DNA of 64,000 bases from Deltaproteobacteria bacterium (GCA_026388715.1 JAPLJF010000006.1:1-64000), one strand, 5' to 3'; counted from the first letter of the stretch, positions 9,569 to 18,706 are shown. Notes: a model not told the origin generated them from the sequence alone. Numbers and translations are program-made.

Positions 9569-10431
9569 TTCATCATCCCGTATCGAACCAGGACCCGCTG
9601 GGCAATGATATTGAGAATAAAGGTCACTGCCAGCAGAACAAGGCCAATCCAGAACAAGGCCTGATAATGGATACTGCCAAAGGAGACCTCGCCCATTTCT
9701 GCGGCAATGGTCGCGGTCATGGTCCGCACCGGGGCCAAGGGTGACCAGGACATAAGGGCGGAGTTTCCGGTAACCATGAGTACCGCCATGGTCTCGCCGA
9801 TAACCCGACCCACGCCCAGCATGATCGCGGCGATAATGCCGGGCAAAGCGGCCGGGATAATCACCCGAAAGATGGTCTGCAAATCACTGGCCCCGAGTGC
9901 CTGAGAGGCATCTTTATAGGCGCGCGGTACACTCATGATGGCATCTTCAGACAGGGTGATCACAGTAGGAATAGCCATCAGGGTCAGAAGAAAGGCGCCG
10001 GTCAGGGCGGTCAGCCCGGTGCCGAGCCCAAAGAGGGCTTTGATCAGCGGCGCCAGAACCACCAGGCCGAAAAAACCAAGAACCACCGAAGGAATACTGG
10101 CCAGCAACTCAATAAAGGGTTTCAGGATCTCACGCTCCACAGGATTGGCAATCTCGGCAATATAGATGGCACCCAACACGGACAAGGGGATGGTAAAGAG
10201 CATGGACAGCCCGGTGACCAAGGCAGAGCCGGTCACCAGGGGCAGGATGCCAAAATGTTCCTGGACAAAGGAAACAGGAATCCACTGCCGATCAAGCAGG
10301 GCCCTAAGCCCCGGCGTCAGGACAAAAGGAGCAGCCTCCTTCACCAGAAAGATAAAGATGAGCGCAACAAGAAAAATACTGGTTGAGGCCGCGCTGACCA
10401 TCAAAAGACGCATGGCCTTGTCTTTCCACAT
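9565..10431 (-). CDS. pstC: Phosphate ABC transporter permease PstC (island 1)
   Basis: Permease partner of PstA, 288 residues with six predicted membrane helices starting at about residue 8. The EAA loop reads AIMSVPRAYKDASQALGASDLQTI, followed by AALPGIIAAIMLGVGRVIGETMAVLMVTGN, the family signature. It starts five bases after the pstS stop codon. It is the normal short PstC and lacks the large periplasmic insertion of its paralogue at 41389-43626. Confidence 0.95.
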   Translation of the reverse strand: MWKDKAMRLLMVSAASTSIFLVALIFIFLVKEAAPFVLTPGLRALLDRQWIPVSFVQEHFGILPLVTGSALVTGLSMLFTIPLSVLGAIYIAEIANPVEREILKPFIELLASIPSVVLGFFGLVVLAPLIKALFGLGTGLTALTGAFLLTLMAIPTVITLSEDAIMSVPRAYKDASQALGASDLQTIFRVIIPAALPGIIAAIMLGVGRVIGETMAVLMVTGNSALMSWSPLAPVRTMTATIAAEMGEVSFGSIHYQALFWIGLVLLAVTFILNIIAQRVLVRYGMMK

Positions 10432-10436
10432 AAGCG

Positions 10437-11333
10437 TTACTTCACTGATATATAACCGGTTTCTGTCACAATCTTCTGGCCGGCATCACTGAGACAGAAG
10501 TCGACAAAGGCCTTCACCTCTGGAGAGGAACTGCCATTGGTGTACAGATAGAGAGGCCGGGCGATCGGGTATTTTCCGGCACGCACCGTTTCATCACCGG
10601 GAAGCACGGCCGGAGCGCCATCTGTTGATTTAACCGGCAACATTTTCACCGTCGCCTTCGCATCGAGTGCAAAGGCCAGACCGACATAGGCAATGGCCCC
10701 CTGGTCCGCGGCCACTGACTGTACCAGGGCCGAGGTTCCTGCCAACAGTCTGGCCTTAGGGGTATAATCCGCCTTATTGAGCACAAACTCCTGAAAAAAG
10801 ACAAAGGTGCCGGAGCTTGATTCCCGGGACAGCACGATAATAGGCAGGTCCGGGCCACCTACATCCTTCCAGTTCGCGTATTCGCCGGTAAAAATCTTGC
10901 GGATCTGCTCCAGGGAAAGCTCAGCGACCGGGTTGGCCGGATTGACAATAATCGCTAACCCGTCACGGGCCACAGCATGTTCCACAAGATCAATTTTTTT
11001 CTGGAGCGCAAGCTCTTTTTCTTTTCCTTGAATCTCCCGCGATGAGGCGCAGATATCCGTCGTTCCATTGAGCAGGGCGGCAATACCGGTACCTGATCCG
11101 CCACCGGTCACCGAGACCTGGGTGCCTGGATAGTGGCCCATAAACTGCTCCGCCCAGGAGCTGGTCAGATGGACCATGGTGTCAGAACCCTTAACGCTGA
11201 TCGCCTTCTGGGAACCGGCCTTACTCACAGGCTGTGATTTTGAGGATTCCTTCGGGCCGGAATCACATGAGACCTGCAACAGCAGAAGAAGAACAGCAAC
11301 CCCTGTAACTAACCGCTTGATTTTCATAATCAT
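10437..11333 (-). CDS. pstS: Phosphate-binding lipoprotein PstS (island 1)
   Basis: Periplasmic phosphate receptor of the first Pst system. From ATG 11333 (or 11327) it has a lipoprotein signal (residues about 1-22, LLLLLQVSCDSG, with lipobox Cys), so it is likely membrane anchored. Phosphate-binding motifs KGSDTMVHLTSSWAEQF, GGGSGTGIAALLNGT and SRESSSGTFVFF are clear. AGAGGGG lies just upstream of the paired ATGs, whereas an upstream in-frame ATG at 11489 would add 52 implausible residues. No PhoB-like 11-bp repeat is seen upstream, in contrast to pstS2. Confidence 0.94.
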   Translation of the reverse strand: MIMKIKRLVTGVAVLLLLLQVSCDSGPKESSKSQPVSKAGSQKAISVKGSDTMVHLTSSWAEQFMGHYPGTQVSVTGGGSGTGIAALLNGTTDICASSREIQGKEKELALQKKIDLVEHAVARDGLAIIVNPANPVAELSLEQIRKIFTGEYANWKDVGGPDLPIIVLSRESSSGTFVFFQEFVLNKADYTPKARLLAGTSALVQSVAADQGAIAYVGLAFALDAKATVKMLPVKSTDGAPAVLPGDETVRAGKYPIARPLYLYTNGSSSPEVKAFVDFCLSDAGQKIVTETGYISVK

Positions 11334-11501
11334 TTTACCCCTCTTGCAACCTGCGTTATAGTATATTATCGTCCGGCCAAATTCCGGCTCGGACTGAGAG
11401 TTTCCCCTCTGCCGCCATACCCGCAGGGGAAAAGCGGACAGATTATTATTCTGAGGGAATTTGCCATGGCAACGTCTTCCTGATCTCAACAGGAACGTGT
11501 T

Positions 11502-12866
11502 CTATCCGCCAAGACCGAGAAGCATGAACAGCTTATAGGCAAGTGCGGCGACAATTCCAGCGGCGGGGAGAGTCAGAACCCAGGCCACGACCATGGTCTG
11601 GGCCACTCCCCAGCGCACGGCAGACAAGCGTTTGCTGGCACCCACACCGAAGATACTGCCCGAGATGGTATGGGTGGTGCTCACCGGCATCCCGAAATGG
11701 CTGGTCACAAAAAGGACGATGGCAGACGTGGTTTCGGCGGCAAAGCCGTGAACCGGCTCCAATCGAATGATCTTGTGGCCCATGGTCTTGATGATCCGCC
11801 AGCCGCCAATGGAAGTCCCCAGAGCCATGACTGTGGAACAGGACAGCACCACCCAGGTCGGTACGACAGGTTCAGAAAGCAGGCGAGCACTGACTAAGGC
11901 CATAGTGATGATACCCATGCTTTTCTGGGCATCATTGAGACCGTGGGTAAAGGCCATGGCGGCAGCCGAAACAATCTGCAGATGACGAAAGACCGCACTC
12001 ACCCGGCCCGGGTGCACATGGGACAGGGTTTTATAGATGACGCTCATAATCAGAAAACCAAGGAGAAAGCCCATGACAGGAGAACCCACCAGCGGGATCA
12101 GTACCTTGCTAACAATTCCGCCCCAGAGGACGGCGCACAGACCACCGTGGATAATGGCCGCACCGCACAAACCGCCGATCAGGGCATGGGAGGAACTACT
12201 GGGGATGCCGAAGTACCAGGTAAGCAGGTTCCAGACAATGGCACCGACGATGGCGGCCAGAATCACCACTTGAAAGCCGTGCTGATTTGAACCGAGTTCT
12301 GCGGCATAGGCCATTTCCAGGAGGGCGCGGTTGGTGTTAGCCCGTTCCGCCGGTTTCAGTTTGGCAATTTTCAGGGCCTTTTCTACTGTTTTCTCGGGCA
12401 GGGTTATCCCTGTGAACCGCTCTGCCGAGTAGAAATCAGTACGGGTGATAGTGCGGTTCAGGTCATCGACCAGAGCTGCCTGCAACTCAGGTGTGGGAGT
12501 GGAATCTGCGGCATAGCCTGCAAGGAGCTTCCGGGTTTCCGGCGAGCTTTGCTCTGCCAGAAAACGCGAGACCGGATCAGCCTGATTTTTCAGTTTAGTA
12601 GCAAACACTGCCGGCTGGTGGAGATCAGCCGCTTGAAAACGGGCCGTATCGACGAGGCCGCTGGCCACTGTGACTGCGACTTGGGTAGAGAACAGTGCGC
12701 CCAGGAAGTTCAGACACGCCGCCATGATAATGGCATTGCGCGGGGAAAGCACCCTGGTGGAAACCACGGTGGCGATGGCGTTGGCCGTATCGTGAAAGCC
12801 GTTAATGTAATCGAAGAGTAAGGCGCACACCACCACCAGCACAAGCAGAATTGTCAGGCTATGCAT
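11502..12866 (-). CDS. pit: Inorganic phosphate transporter, PiT family
   Basis: Low-affinity phosphate permease driven by ion gradient. The 454-residue membrane protein shows both PiT signatures: FDYINGFHDTANAIATVVST near the N-terminus and FTHGLNDAQKSMGIITMALV in the second half, with a hydrophilic stretch (about residues 75-180) between the two halves. It overlaps the upstream DUF47 gene by eight bases; such a DUF47-PiT pair is a well-known arrangement in which the DUF47 protein modulates the transporter. Downstream is pstS1 on the same strand. Confidence 0.95.
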   Translation of the reverse strand: MHSLTILLVLVVVCALLFDYINGFHDTANAIATVVSTRVLSPRNAIIMAACLNFLGALFSTQVAVTVASGLVDTARFQAADLHQPAVFATKLKNQADPVSRFLAEQSSPETRKLLAGYAADSTPTPELQAALVDDLNRTITRTDFYSAERFTGITLPEKTVEKALKIAKLKPAERANTNRALLEMAYAAELGSNQHGFQVVILAAIVGAIVWNLLTWYFGIPSSSSHALIGGLCGAAIIHGGLCAVLWGGIVSKVLIPLVGSPVMGFLLGFLIMSVIYKTLSHVHPGRVSAVFRHLQIVSAAAMAFTHGLNDAQKSMGIITMALVSARLLSEPVVPTWVVLSCSTVMALGTSIGGWRIIKTMGHKIIRLEPVHGFAAETTSAIVLFVTSHFGMPVSTTHTISGSIFGVGASKRLSAVRWGVAQTMVVAWVLTLPAAGIVAALAYKLFMLLGLGG

Positions 12867-13488
12867 ATTTCACGACCACGCTTTCGATGGTATAGGCAAC
12901 ATCCTCGCATTTATCCACGGCTGCTTCGATGCGGTCATAAATCTCCTTCCACTTGATCACCTTGATCGGGTCTGCATCCGGGGCGTTGATCAGGTTGGCC
13001 AATGCCCTGCGGAAGGCTCCGTCGTGTTCTGTTTCGATGTCGTGAATATGTTTATAGATACCCTGAATGTTTTCCAGACTTGGACAGGTGCGCAAGACCT
13101 TGACCGCATCCAGCGTGGCCTCGGTAATCCGCACCAGCTGGCTCACTAATAATTCCAGGTCCGGCCGGAGCTCGACGAATTGATACAGCGCCATACGCCC
13201 GGTGCAGGCCTCTATGGAATCGGTGACATCATCCAGCTGACTGGACAGGGCATGCAGATCTTCCTTGTCCAGCGGGGTGACAAAGGTAGAGTCGATCAAG
13301 TTAGCAAGACTATGAGTAATAAGGTCGGCCTCATTCTCGATCTCCTTGATCCTGGCTGCATGTTGGATGCGATTGTCGAAATCGTTTATCAATACCTGAA
13401 ATGCCTGTGCCGCACGCATCGCAGCATCAGCCTGTTTTTCCAATAGTTCGTAAAAAGCATTTTTCTTGCTTGATCCTGGTAAACGCAC
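12859..13488 (-). CDS. DUF47 / PhoU-like accessory protein of PiT
   Basis: A 209-residue, nearly all-helical protein of the TIGR00153/DUF47 family, distantly related to PhoU. Typical stretches are KKNAFYELLEKQADAAMRAAQAF and VTPLDKEDLHALSSQLDDVTDSIEACTGRM. It starts at GTG 13488 with a strong GGAGG seven bases upstream and overlaps pit by eight bases. By analogy with characterised pairs it regulates or stabilises the PiT transporter; the mechanism is not deducible here. Confidence 0.92.
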   Translation of the reverse strand: MRLPGSSKKNAFYELLEKQADAAMRAAQAFQVLINDFDNRIQHAARIKEIENEADLITHSLANLIDSTFVTPLDKEDLHALSSQLDDVTDSIEACTGRMALYQFVELRPDLELLVSQLVRITEATLDAVKVLRTCPSLENIQGIYKHIHDIETEHDGAFRRALANLINAPDADPIKVIKWKEIYDRIEAAVDKCEDVAYTIESVVVKYA

Positions 13489-13540
13489 AACTGTACCTCC
13501 TTTGACACAATGAACAGAGATATAATCTCCGCTGAAATGA

Positions 13541-13644
13541 TTAGGGGCCGTTAAGAAATGACCACTCTCTTTTTCTATTTCTTTACGGCCCCTTATGCCG
13601 TTAACGATATTGAAATGTAGTAATTATTTTTGAACGACGGCTTA
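13541..13644 (-). repeat. PRE palindromic repeat copy 3 (between corA and DUF47 gene)
   Basis: On the minus strand it runs from TTAAGCCGTCGTTCAAAAAT, through TAACGGCATAAGGGGCCGTA, to TCTTAACGGCCCCTAA. The right-hand hairpin arms (13541-13555 and 13581-13595) carry compensating changes: GGGGCC opposite GGCCCC where other copies have GGAGCC/GGCTCC. That preserves pairing and suggests a selected or recently copied hairpin. The rest of the gap (13645-13810) shows nothing I recognise. Confidence 0.87.
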
Positions 13645-13810
13645 ATGTGTGTATCTGCTCAATTTACCCATCTTCATTCTCCATAGATATTTTTCTGGAG
13701 CATCTCTGCACATTTTCTTGCCCATCATCTGACAACTCTCCTCTTGCAAAAAGCTTACATCAGCGCACTATACCCAAGACCTGTCGGCCGTGTCAATGCC
13801 ATCAAGGGAC

Positions 13811-14875
13811 TTATAACCAACCACGCCTCTTGAAAAATCTGACCATAACCAAGACCACCAGCAGCAGGACCGCCCAGAAGATAAAGTAACTGTATCGATA
13901 ATGAAGTTCAGGAAAATATTCAAAATTGGTCCCATAAACCCCGGCAATAAACGTCAAAGGGATGAAAATGGCGGCAAAGATGGTCAACACCTTCATGATT
14001 TCATTTAACTTTATGCTCACCCCGGTATTATAGATATTCAGGTGGTCAAAAAGCATCTCGCGATAGGTGTCAATAATCTCAACCGACTGCAGGGCCAGGC
14101 CCTGCATATCCCGGAGAAAAGGAGTGGTCTTATCGCTTATCAGATCCGAATCCAGAGAATTCAACTGCAGGATAAGTTCCCTGAACGGCCTGACCGATTT
14201 ACGGATATAGTTCATCTCCTTTTTATAGCGGGTGATCTTTTCCAGCACCGCCTGACTGGGAGCAAAAAGGACCTCTTCCTCCAGATCCTCCACCTTCTCT
14301 CCCAATCGCTCTATGATAAAGATATAGTTGTCAACGACGGTGTCGAGCAGGGCATAGGCAAGATAATCAATCCCTAACCCCCTGACCCGTCCTTTCTGCC
14401 GGCGGATTCTCTCCCGCACCGGTTCAAAGGACTCACTGGGCTGCTCCTGAAAGGTCAGAAGAAAGGTCCGGCCCAGCACCATGCTCAACTGCTCGCCAAT
14501 AACCTGCTCCTGATCCTTGTCAAAACGTAGCATCTTGACCACCAGAAAGAGATAGTCATCATACTCCTCCATCTTCGGCCGTTGTCCGGTATGGACAATA
14601 TCCTCAAGAATCAGGGGATGGAGATCAAAACTCCTGCCGATCTCCGTGATCAGATCGGTGTCATGCACCCCGTCAACATTGATCCAGGTGACGCTGTCTG
14701 TCTTCTTGAATCGTTCACTATCCGCAACCTTTTTCAGATCAAGTTCCTGCAGATTACCCTGATCATAATCCATAATGCTGACCCTGGCCTGCTTCACCTT
14801 CTGACTGCCAACAAAAATAACAGAACCCGGCGGCCGATGCAGGCTTGCCTTGTTCTTTTTCAGAAATCGTGCCAT
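13811..14875 (-). CDS. corA: CorA-family magnesium/cobalt transporter
   Basis: Pentameric divalent-cation channel of the inner membrane. The 354-residue protein has the long N-terminal cytoplasmic domain (with VTWINVDGVHDTDLI and HPLILEDIVHTGQRPKMEEYDDYLFL), a long stalk helix, and two C-terminal membrane helices separated by the diagnostic YGTNFEYFPEL loop: the core GMN motif is replaced by GTN, a change seen in some CorA relatives. It ends with a basic tail FFKRRGWL. It stands alone between the phosphate island and the DUF486 gene. Confidence 0.93.
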   Translation of the reverse strand: MARFLKKNKASLHRPPGSVIFVGSQKVKQARVSIMDYDQGNLQELDLKKVADSERFKKTDSVTWINVDGVHDTDLITEIGRSFDLHPLILEDIVHTGQRPKMEEYDDYLFLVVKMLRFDKDQEQVIGEQLSMVLGRTFLLTFQEQPSESFEPVRERIRRQKGRVRGLGIDYLAYALLDTVVDNYIFIIERLGEKVEDLEEEVLFAPSQAVLEKITRYKKEMNYIRKSVRPFRELILQLNSLDSDLISDKTTPFLRDMQGLALQSVEIIDTYREMLFDHLNIYNTGVSIKLNEIMKVLTIFAAIFIPLTFIAGVYGTNFEYFPELHYRYSYFIFWAVLLLVVLVMVRFFKRRGWL

Positions 14876-14941
14876 ACCGCCCTACCCTTAGAGTCTTGCA
14901 CCCCGCGACTCACGTTTAATTTACCTTGCACAACGGACCTT

Positions 14942-15298
14942 TTACGCCCCCATAATCTTGGAACGAAATAGAAAAAAAACCGCGCCCAGCAGACAAAACC
15001 CGGCCCACAGATAATCAAGGGAAAGTCTTTCTTTCACATAAAACAGAGAAAAAGGGACAAAAACTGACAGGGTCACGACCTCCTGCAAGATCTTTAACTG
15101 GCCCACATTCATGACCTGATGGCCAATGCGGTTAGCGGGAACCTGAAGCAGATATTCAAACAAGGCTATCCCCCAGCTCACCAGGGCCGCAAAGATCCAT
15201 GTTCGATGCGCCATATTGGTCAAATGACCATACCACGCAAATGTCATAAACACGTTACTGCAACAGAGCAAAACCAAAGTGACAATATAGGGATTCAT
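14942..15298 (-). CDS. DMT-superfamily DUF486 membrane protein
   Basis: A small integral membrane protein (about 118 residues from ATG 15298) with four predicted helices, matching the DUF486 family of the drug/metabolite transporter superfamily. Recognisable pieces are NVFMTFAWYGHLTN and an AALVSWGIALFEYLLQVPANRIG block. A start three codons earlier (ATG 15307) is also possible. Function is unknown for the family. It is monocistronic. Confidence 0.85.
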   Translation of the reverse strand: MNPYIVTLVLLCCSNVFMTFAWYGHLTNMAHRTWIFAALVSWGIALFEYLLQVPANRIGHQVMNVGQLKILQEVVTLSVFVPFSLFYVKERLSLDYLWAGFCLLGAVFFLFRSKIMGA

Positions 15299-15663
15299 CT
15301 TCTCCATGCACCTCATCCATTCATAAGCAGTGAACAAAAACAACTAACGGGTATTTTTAACGATCAGGATTTGTGTTGAATGAGACGGTTTGACTTAAAA
15401 AAAGGCTATGACAGCAAGAACTGTGTCCACTTTTTCTGTACCACCTCAAATCTCAAATCATGGTGGCAAACATGAAAGGGACAGAGGCAATCGCCATTAA
15501 TAAATCCTCGGCCCCCATGTGCTGTAATGATGCACGGGAAAGACGCTTTACTTCTAGGGAATTTTTATCTTCCTGCCGAAATCGTGCTGAAGTAGTAACT
15601 TTTTATTGTTTTTTCAAATGATTACAACAGGACCGCACATATCAAACCCATAAAAATATCCTG
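15299..15663. other. Gene-free stretch, no recognised content
   Basis: This 365-base interval between the DUF486 gene start and the SPFH gene end contains no open frame with a plausible start, no PRE repeat and no strong hairpin that I can see. It is AT-rich near 15590-15660. It must hold the DUF486 promoter and perhaps a terminator for the nfeD-SPFH operon, but I cannot place them. Confidence 0.4.
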
Positions 15664-16557
15664 CTATTTCGAAATCTTAAGACCAAACATCCCCTGAATC
15701 GCCGCTGGCAGATCCGCAGGCAGGATTACGGTCTTGGCATTAGCGGAAGCGCCCAGATACTGTAACGCGGCGATATATTTCTCGCCCAGCAGGTAAAGAG
15801 CTGGCAACTGCTCGGCCCCAATCCCCTGTTGCACAAGTCCCAAGGCATCTTTGGTGGCAGTAGCCAGGACGATGCGGGCTTCGGCTTCCCGTCTCGAGGC
15901 CTCAAGACTCCCCTCCGCCTCGAGGATGGCCTTCTGCTTCTGACCTTCTGCTGTCAGGATAGCGGCCTGTTTTTCTCCTTCGGCCTCGGTGATGGCCGCC
16001 CTGCGAATCCGCTCAGCCGCAGCCTGCCGCTCCATGGAGGCCTGCATGGTGGTCGATGGTTTGATGTCCTGGATCTCGATACTCTTGACCGTCAACCCCC
16101 AATCCTCAAGATCATTGGCAATGGCCTGAATCAATTTAATCTTGATCTGCTCCCGGGAACTGAGGGCGTCATCCAGGTCCATTTGACCGACAATGGCCCG
16201 CAGGTTCGTCATAATCAGGTTCCTGGTGGCATGTTCATAAAAATCGATGCCGAAAATGGCCTTGTGCGGGGTATGAATATTGATAAAGGCAATGGCATTA
16301 GTGATGATCACCGCATTATCACGGGTGATAACCTCCTGGCTCGGGATATCAAGCGAGATATCCTTTCTCGTTACCTTGGCGGCAATGGTATCCATATATG
16401 GGATAATCAGATTCAAACCCGGCGTCAGCGTCACATGATACTTACCAAGCCGCATGATAACATACTCATAGCCTTGCGGAACGATCTTGATCCCGTTGGC
16501 AATGGTCACCACTACAAGAACCAGAATAGCTCCAATAATAATAAGACCTACATTCAT
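15664..16557 (-). CDS. SPFH/band 7 membrane protein (stomatin/QmcA-like)
   Basis: A 297-residue SPFH protein with one N-terminal membrane helix (residues 3-22), the band 7 domain (IVPQGYEYVIMRLGKYHVTLTPGLN, then DIPSQEVITRDNA) and a long Ala/Glu-rich coiled coil (AAITEAEGEKQAAILTAEGQ and on). Such proteins form ring-like oligomeric scaffolds in the membrane. It follows nfeD by 32 bases on the same strand, a conserved pair thought to work together in membrane microdomain or protease-linked quality control. Confidence 0.92.
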   Translation of the reverse strand: MNVGLIIIGAILVLVVVTIANGIKIVPQGYEYVIMRLGKYHVTLTPGLNLIIPYMDTIAAKVTRKDISLDIPSQEVITRDNAVIITNAIAFINIHTPHKAIFGIDFYEHATRNLIMTNLRAIVGQMDLDDALSSREQIKIKLIQAIANDLEDWGLTVKSIEIQDIKPSTTMQASMERQAAAERIRRAAITEAEGEKQAAILTAEGQKQKAILEAEGSLEASRREAEARIVLATATKDALGLVQQGIGAEQLPALYLLGEKYIAALQYLGASANAKTVILPADLPAAIQGMFGLKISK

Positions 16558-16589
16558 ATTTTCTTCCTCCTATCAAAAATTAAACAGCA

Positions 16590-17060
16590 TTACCGTACTT
16601 TTTCTATCTTAAGGATCCGGTCTTTGTGATCTGCTGGAGAAAGAACAGCTATCACCCGAACCCGGTCACCGGTTTCTATTGGCTCATCGGCCAGATACAT
16701 CCAGGATTCATCATCCAGCACCGGGACAGAAAAAACGACCCGGCCAATCTCCCCCGGGACCCTGGCCCGCGTGGCAGCGATCCCGGTCTGGCCAATAGCA
16801 GCCTGTTCATCAACCAACAGAGTTTTGTTTTTTTTTCGTGGCACAAAAAGACGAAACCAGAAAATGGTAAATCCGATACTGGATACGGAAAATACCAGTA
16901 ATTGCCACTTCAGCGAGATCTCGGGGAGTATGGCCAGCAACAGTCCCGTCACAAGAGCCCCCAGGCCAAACCAGAAAATGGTGAATGACGGCACCACCAA
17001 TTCCATAAGAACCAGGATGATTCCCAAGACAATCCAGTGCCACCAAAGGATATTTTCCAT
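16590..17060 (-). CDS. NfeD-family membrane protein
   Basis: A 156-residue short NfeD protein: three to four hydrophobic segments (residues 5-75) followed by a C-terminal OB-fold domain (TGIAATRARVPGEIGRVVFSVPVLDDESWMYLADE) that protrudes into the cytoplasm or periplasm. It lacks the ClpP-like protease half found in long NfeD forms. It is the first gene of a two-gene operon with the SPFH protein. An AGGAGGGAC site precedes the start. Confidence 0.88.
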   Translation of the reverse strand: MENILWWHWIVLGIILVLMELVVPSFTIFWFGLGALVTGLLLAILPEISLKWQLLVFSVSSIGFTIFWFRLFVPRKKNKTLLVDEQAAIGQTGIAATRARVPGEIGRVVFSVPVLDDESWMYLADEPIETGDRVRVIAVLSPADHKDRILKIEKVR

Positions 17061-17078
17061 CGTCCCTCCTTACCTTTG

Positions 17079-17234
17079 ACCGTTGTTCAGAAATAACCGT
17101 AACATTAAAATACCGTGATCGGCATAAAGAGCGGGTCGCTCTTTATCCGTCCAGAAGCGAGTGACACCAAGCCATCCTTGGCTGTCGTAACGAAATGGCG
17201 AAAAAGGGAATGGTTATTTCATAACGGCTCCTAA
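17079..17234 (+). repeat. PRE palindromic repeat copy 4, extended form
   Basis: The left end ACCGTTGTTCAGAAATAACC and the right end GGTTATTTCATAACGGCTCC are inverted partners. Between the internal GGCATAAAGAGC and CGTAACGAAATGG this copy carries about 55 extra bases (17133-17187) that begin GGTCGCTC and contain their own hairpin (CCAAGCCATCCTTGG). Copy 7 has a related insert at the same place. It lies between the divergent nfeD and cysC genes. Confidence 0.85.
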
Positions 17235-17370
17235 ATTTTGGAGCAACAATCGCGTCCAGTTACCAGGACCCCCTTAGGCAATCCCGACCCCATAGAGGTT
17301 ATCATCTGTATCCGGACAATCCCTTGAACACAGGGCAATATCATGTCCTGTTGTCTCTTGGCCTGATATA

Positions 17371-17418
17371 TTGACAACAGACAGACAGTATCATATGTTA
17401 CTTTTTTATGTAAAGTAA
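17371..17418 (+). promoter_or_regulatory. Predicted sigma-70 promoter and possible operator for cysC
   Basis: TTGACA (17371-17376) and TATGTT (17394-17399) are separated by 17 bases, with the transcription start expected near 17406. A perfect 7-base inverted repeat, TTACTTT (17398-17404) and AAAGTAA (17412-17418), straddles the predicted start and is well placed for a repressor. This is sequence inference only. Confidence 0.55.
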
Positions 17419-17463
17419 TTGTAACTCCCCGCGTGAACAAATCCAAGCAAGAGAGTTTGACCA

Positions 17464-18105
17464 ATGACTGAAAAGCAAAAAAATATAGTCTGGCATCATG
17501 CCACAGTAACCCAATCCCGTCGAGAGGCACTAAACAAACACAAAGCGGTGAATCTCTGGTTCACGGGGCTTTCTGGCTCCGGCAAATCCACCATTGCCCA
17601 TGCCGTGGAAGAACGGCTCCACACTATGGGCTGCCGAACCTTTGTCTTTGATGGCGACAATGTCCGTCATGGCCTCTGCTCCGATTTGGGTTTTAGCGTG
17701 GAAGACCGCAGCGAGAACATTCGGCGTATCGGCGAGATGACAAACCTCTTCCTGCAGGCCGGGGTTATTGCCTTTACCGCCTTTATTTCCCCCCTGGCAA
17801 AGGATAGGCAGAAGGTACGGGATATTGTTGGCGCAGACCACTTTCTGGAAATTTACTGCGCCTGTCCACTTGCAATCTGTGAGCAGCGAGATGTCAAGGG
17901 TCTCTACAAAAAGGCCAGGGCCGGCCTCATCCAGAACTACACCGGCATCTCCTCGCCGTATGAAATTCCAGAAGCCCCAGATCTCCGTCTGGAGAGCGGC
18001 TCAACATCTCTTGAAGAGTGCGCGGAGAAGGTGATCTCTCTCCTGAGAGACAAAGGGATCATTCCTTCGTTGATGCCCTTTGCATCAAACAAAAAAAACG
18101 ACTGA
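17464..18105 (+). CDS. cysC: Adenylylsulfate (APS) kinase
   Basis: Phosphorylates adenosine 5'-phosphosulfate to PAPS, the sulfuryl donor for assimilation or sulfation. The 213-residue protein has the P-loop GLSGSGKST (residues 35-43), FDGDNVRHGL, the lid motif RRIGEMTNLF, and AFISPLAKDR with the conserved FISP serine. No sulfate adenylyltransferase is fused or adjacent, so APS must come from elsewhere. It appears monocistronic with its own promoter. Confidence 0.94.
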   Translation: MTEKQKNIVWHHATVTQSRREALNKHKAVNLWFTGLSGSGKSTIAHAVEERLHTMGCRTFVFDGDNVRHGLCSDLGFSVEDRSENIRRIGEMTNLFLQAGVIAFTAFISPLAKDRQKVRDIVGADHFLEIYCACPLAICEQRDVKGLYKKARAGLIQNYTGISSPYEIPEAPDLRLESGSTSLEECAEKVISLLRDKGIIPSLMPFASNKKND

Positions 18106-18113
18106 AGAGACCT

Positions 18114-18323
18114 TTAATACAAACGGGAATGGGTCTTTAAAGAGGAAGACACCTTCTTGTCATCAAGCATCTTGCGTAACTGCCGCAATTCTGCCTGGGC
18201 CTGACGCAACTCCTCACGCACGACATCTAATGCGTTCAAGGGTGTGACCTCAAGTTGCGCTTCAATGTGACCAACATTCTGCTGGGCGCGATACAATTCA
18301 ACAGCCAGTAACTTGATTGACAT
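18114..18323 (-). CDS. Small coiled-coil protein of unknown function
   Basis: A 69-residue frame converging with cysC (eight bases apart). The product is almost entirely helical, with heptad-like spacing in VREELRQAQAELRQLRKML and a basic C-terminus. It lacks a signal peptide and cysteine. I do not recognise the family. The start has no clear Shine-Dalgarno site, so a different start is possible. The coherent amphipathic composition argues that it is a real gene. Confidence 0.55.
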   Translation of the reverse strand: MSIKLLAVELYRAQQNVGHIEAQLEVTPLNALDVVREELRQAQAELRQLRKMLDDKKVSSSLKTHSRLY

Positions 18324-18401
18324 TATGCCGAAGTTTTCAAATCAAAAAGATGTCTGAAAAAGATAGGGACAAATTGGAGGGGAGGGAAATGGGACTTCCT
18401 G

Positions 18402-18554
18402 TTATTTTTTATTATTATCCGAATCATTCTGCTGCACTGCAATTATATTAAAAAAATCACAATATTCCTGCACCAATTTTTTCCGGTCAGCGGGGGGCAT
18501 TTTGAAATAAAATGGACTCAGTATAAGGATGCCGATGGCTTCCTGACTCGTCAT
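18402..18554 (-). CDS. Small conserved-looking protein (50 aa), function unknown
   Basis: From ATG 18554, preceded by a strong AAAGGAGAGTC site (about ten bases upstream), the frame encodes 50 residues ending at TAA 18402. It begins MTSQEAIGILILSPFYFKM, continues with an acidic/basic helix (PPADRKKLVQEYCDFF) and ends in a polar tail QQNDSDNNKK. There is one cysteine and a possible short hydrophobic segment. It lies between a terminator-like hairpin downstream of yajC and the coiled-coil gene. The ribosome-binding site is the main reason for calling it. Confidence 0.6.
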   Translation of the reverse strand: MTSQEAIGILILSPFYFKMPPADRKKLVQEYCDFFNIIAVQQNDSDNNKK

Positions 18555-18706
18555 GAGTTGACTCTCCTTTCTTTAATTACACAAGCAAAAGAAAAATAAT
18601 ACCATCCATTACACATCTTTTCTTTATCAAAAAAAGAAAGTCTTGTAAAGATTTTCTAAGCTTAGCTACCCCTTGCAGCCCTGTCATGGAACATACAACA
18701 AAATGC

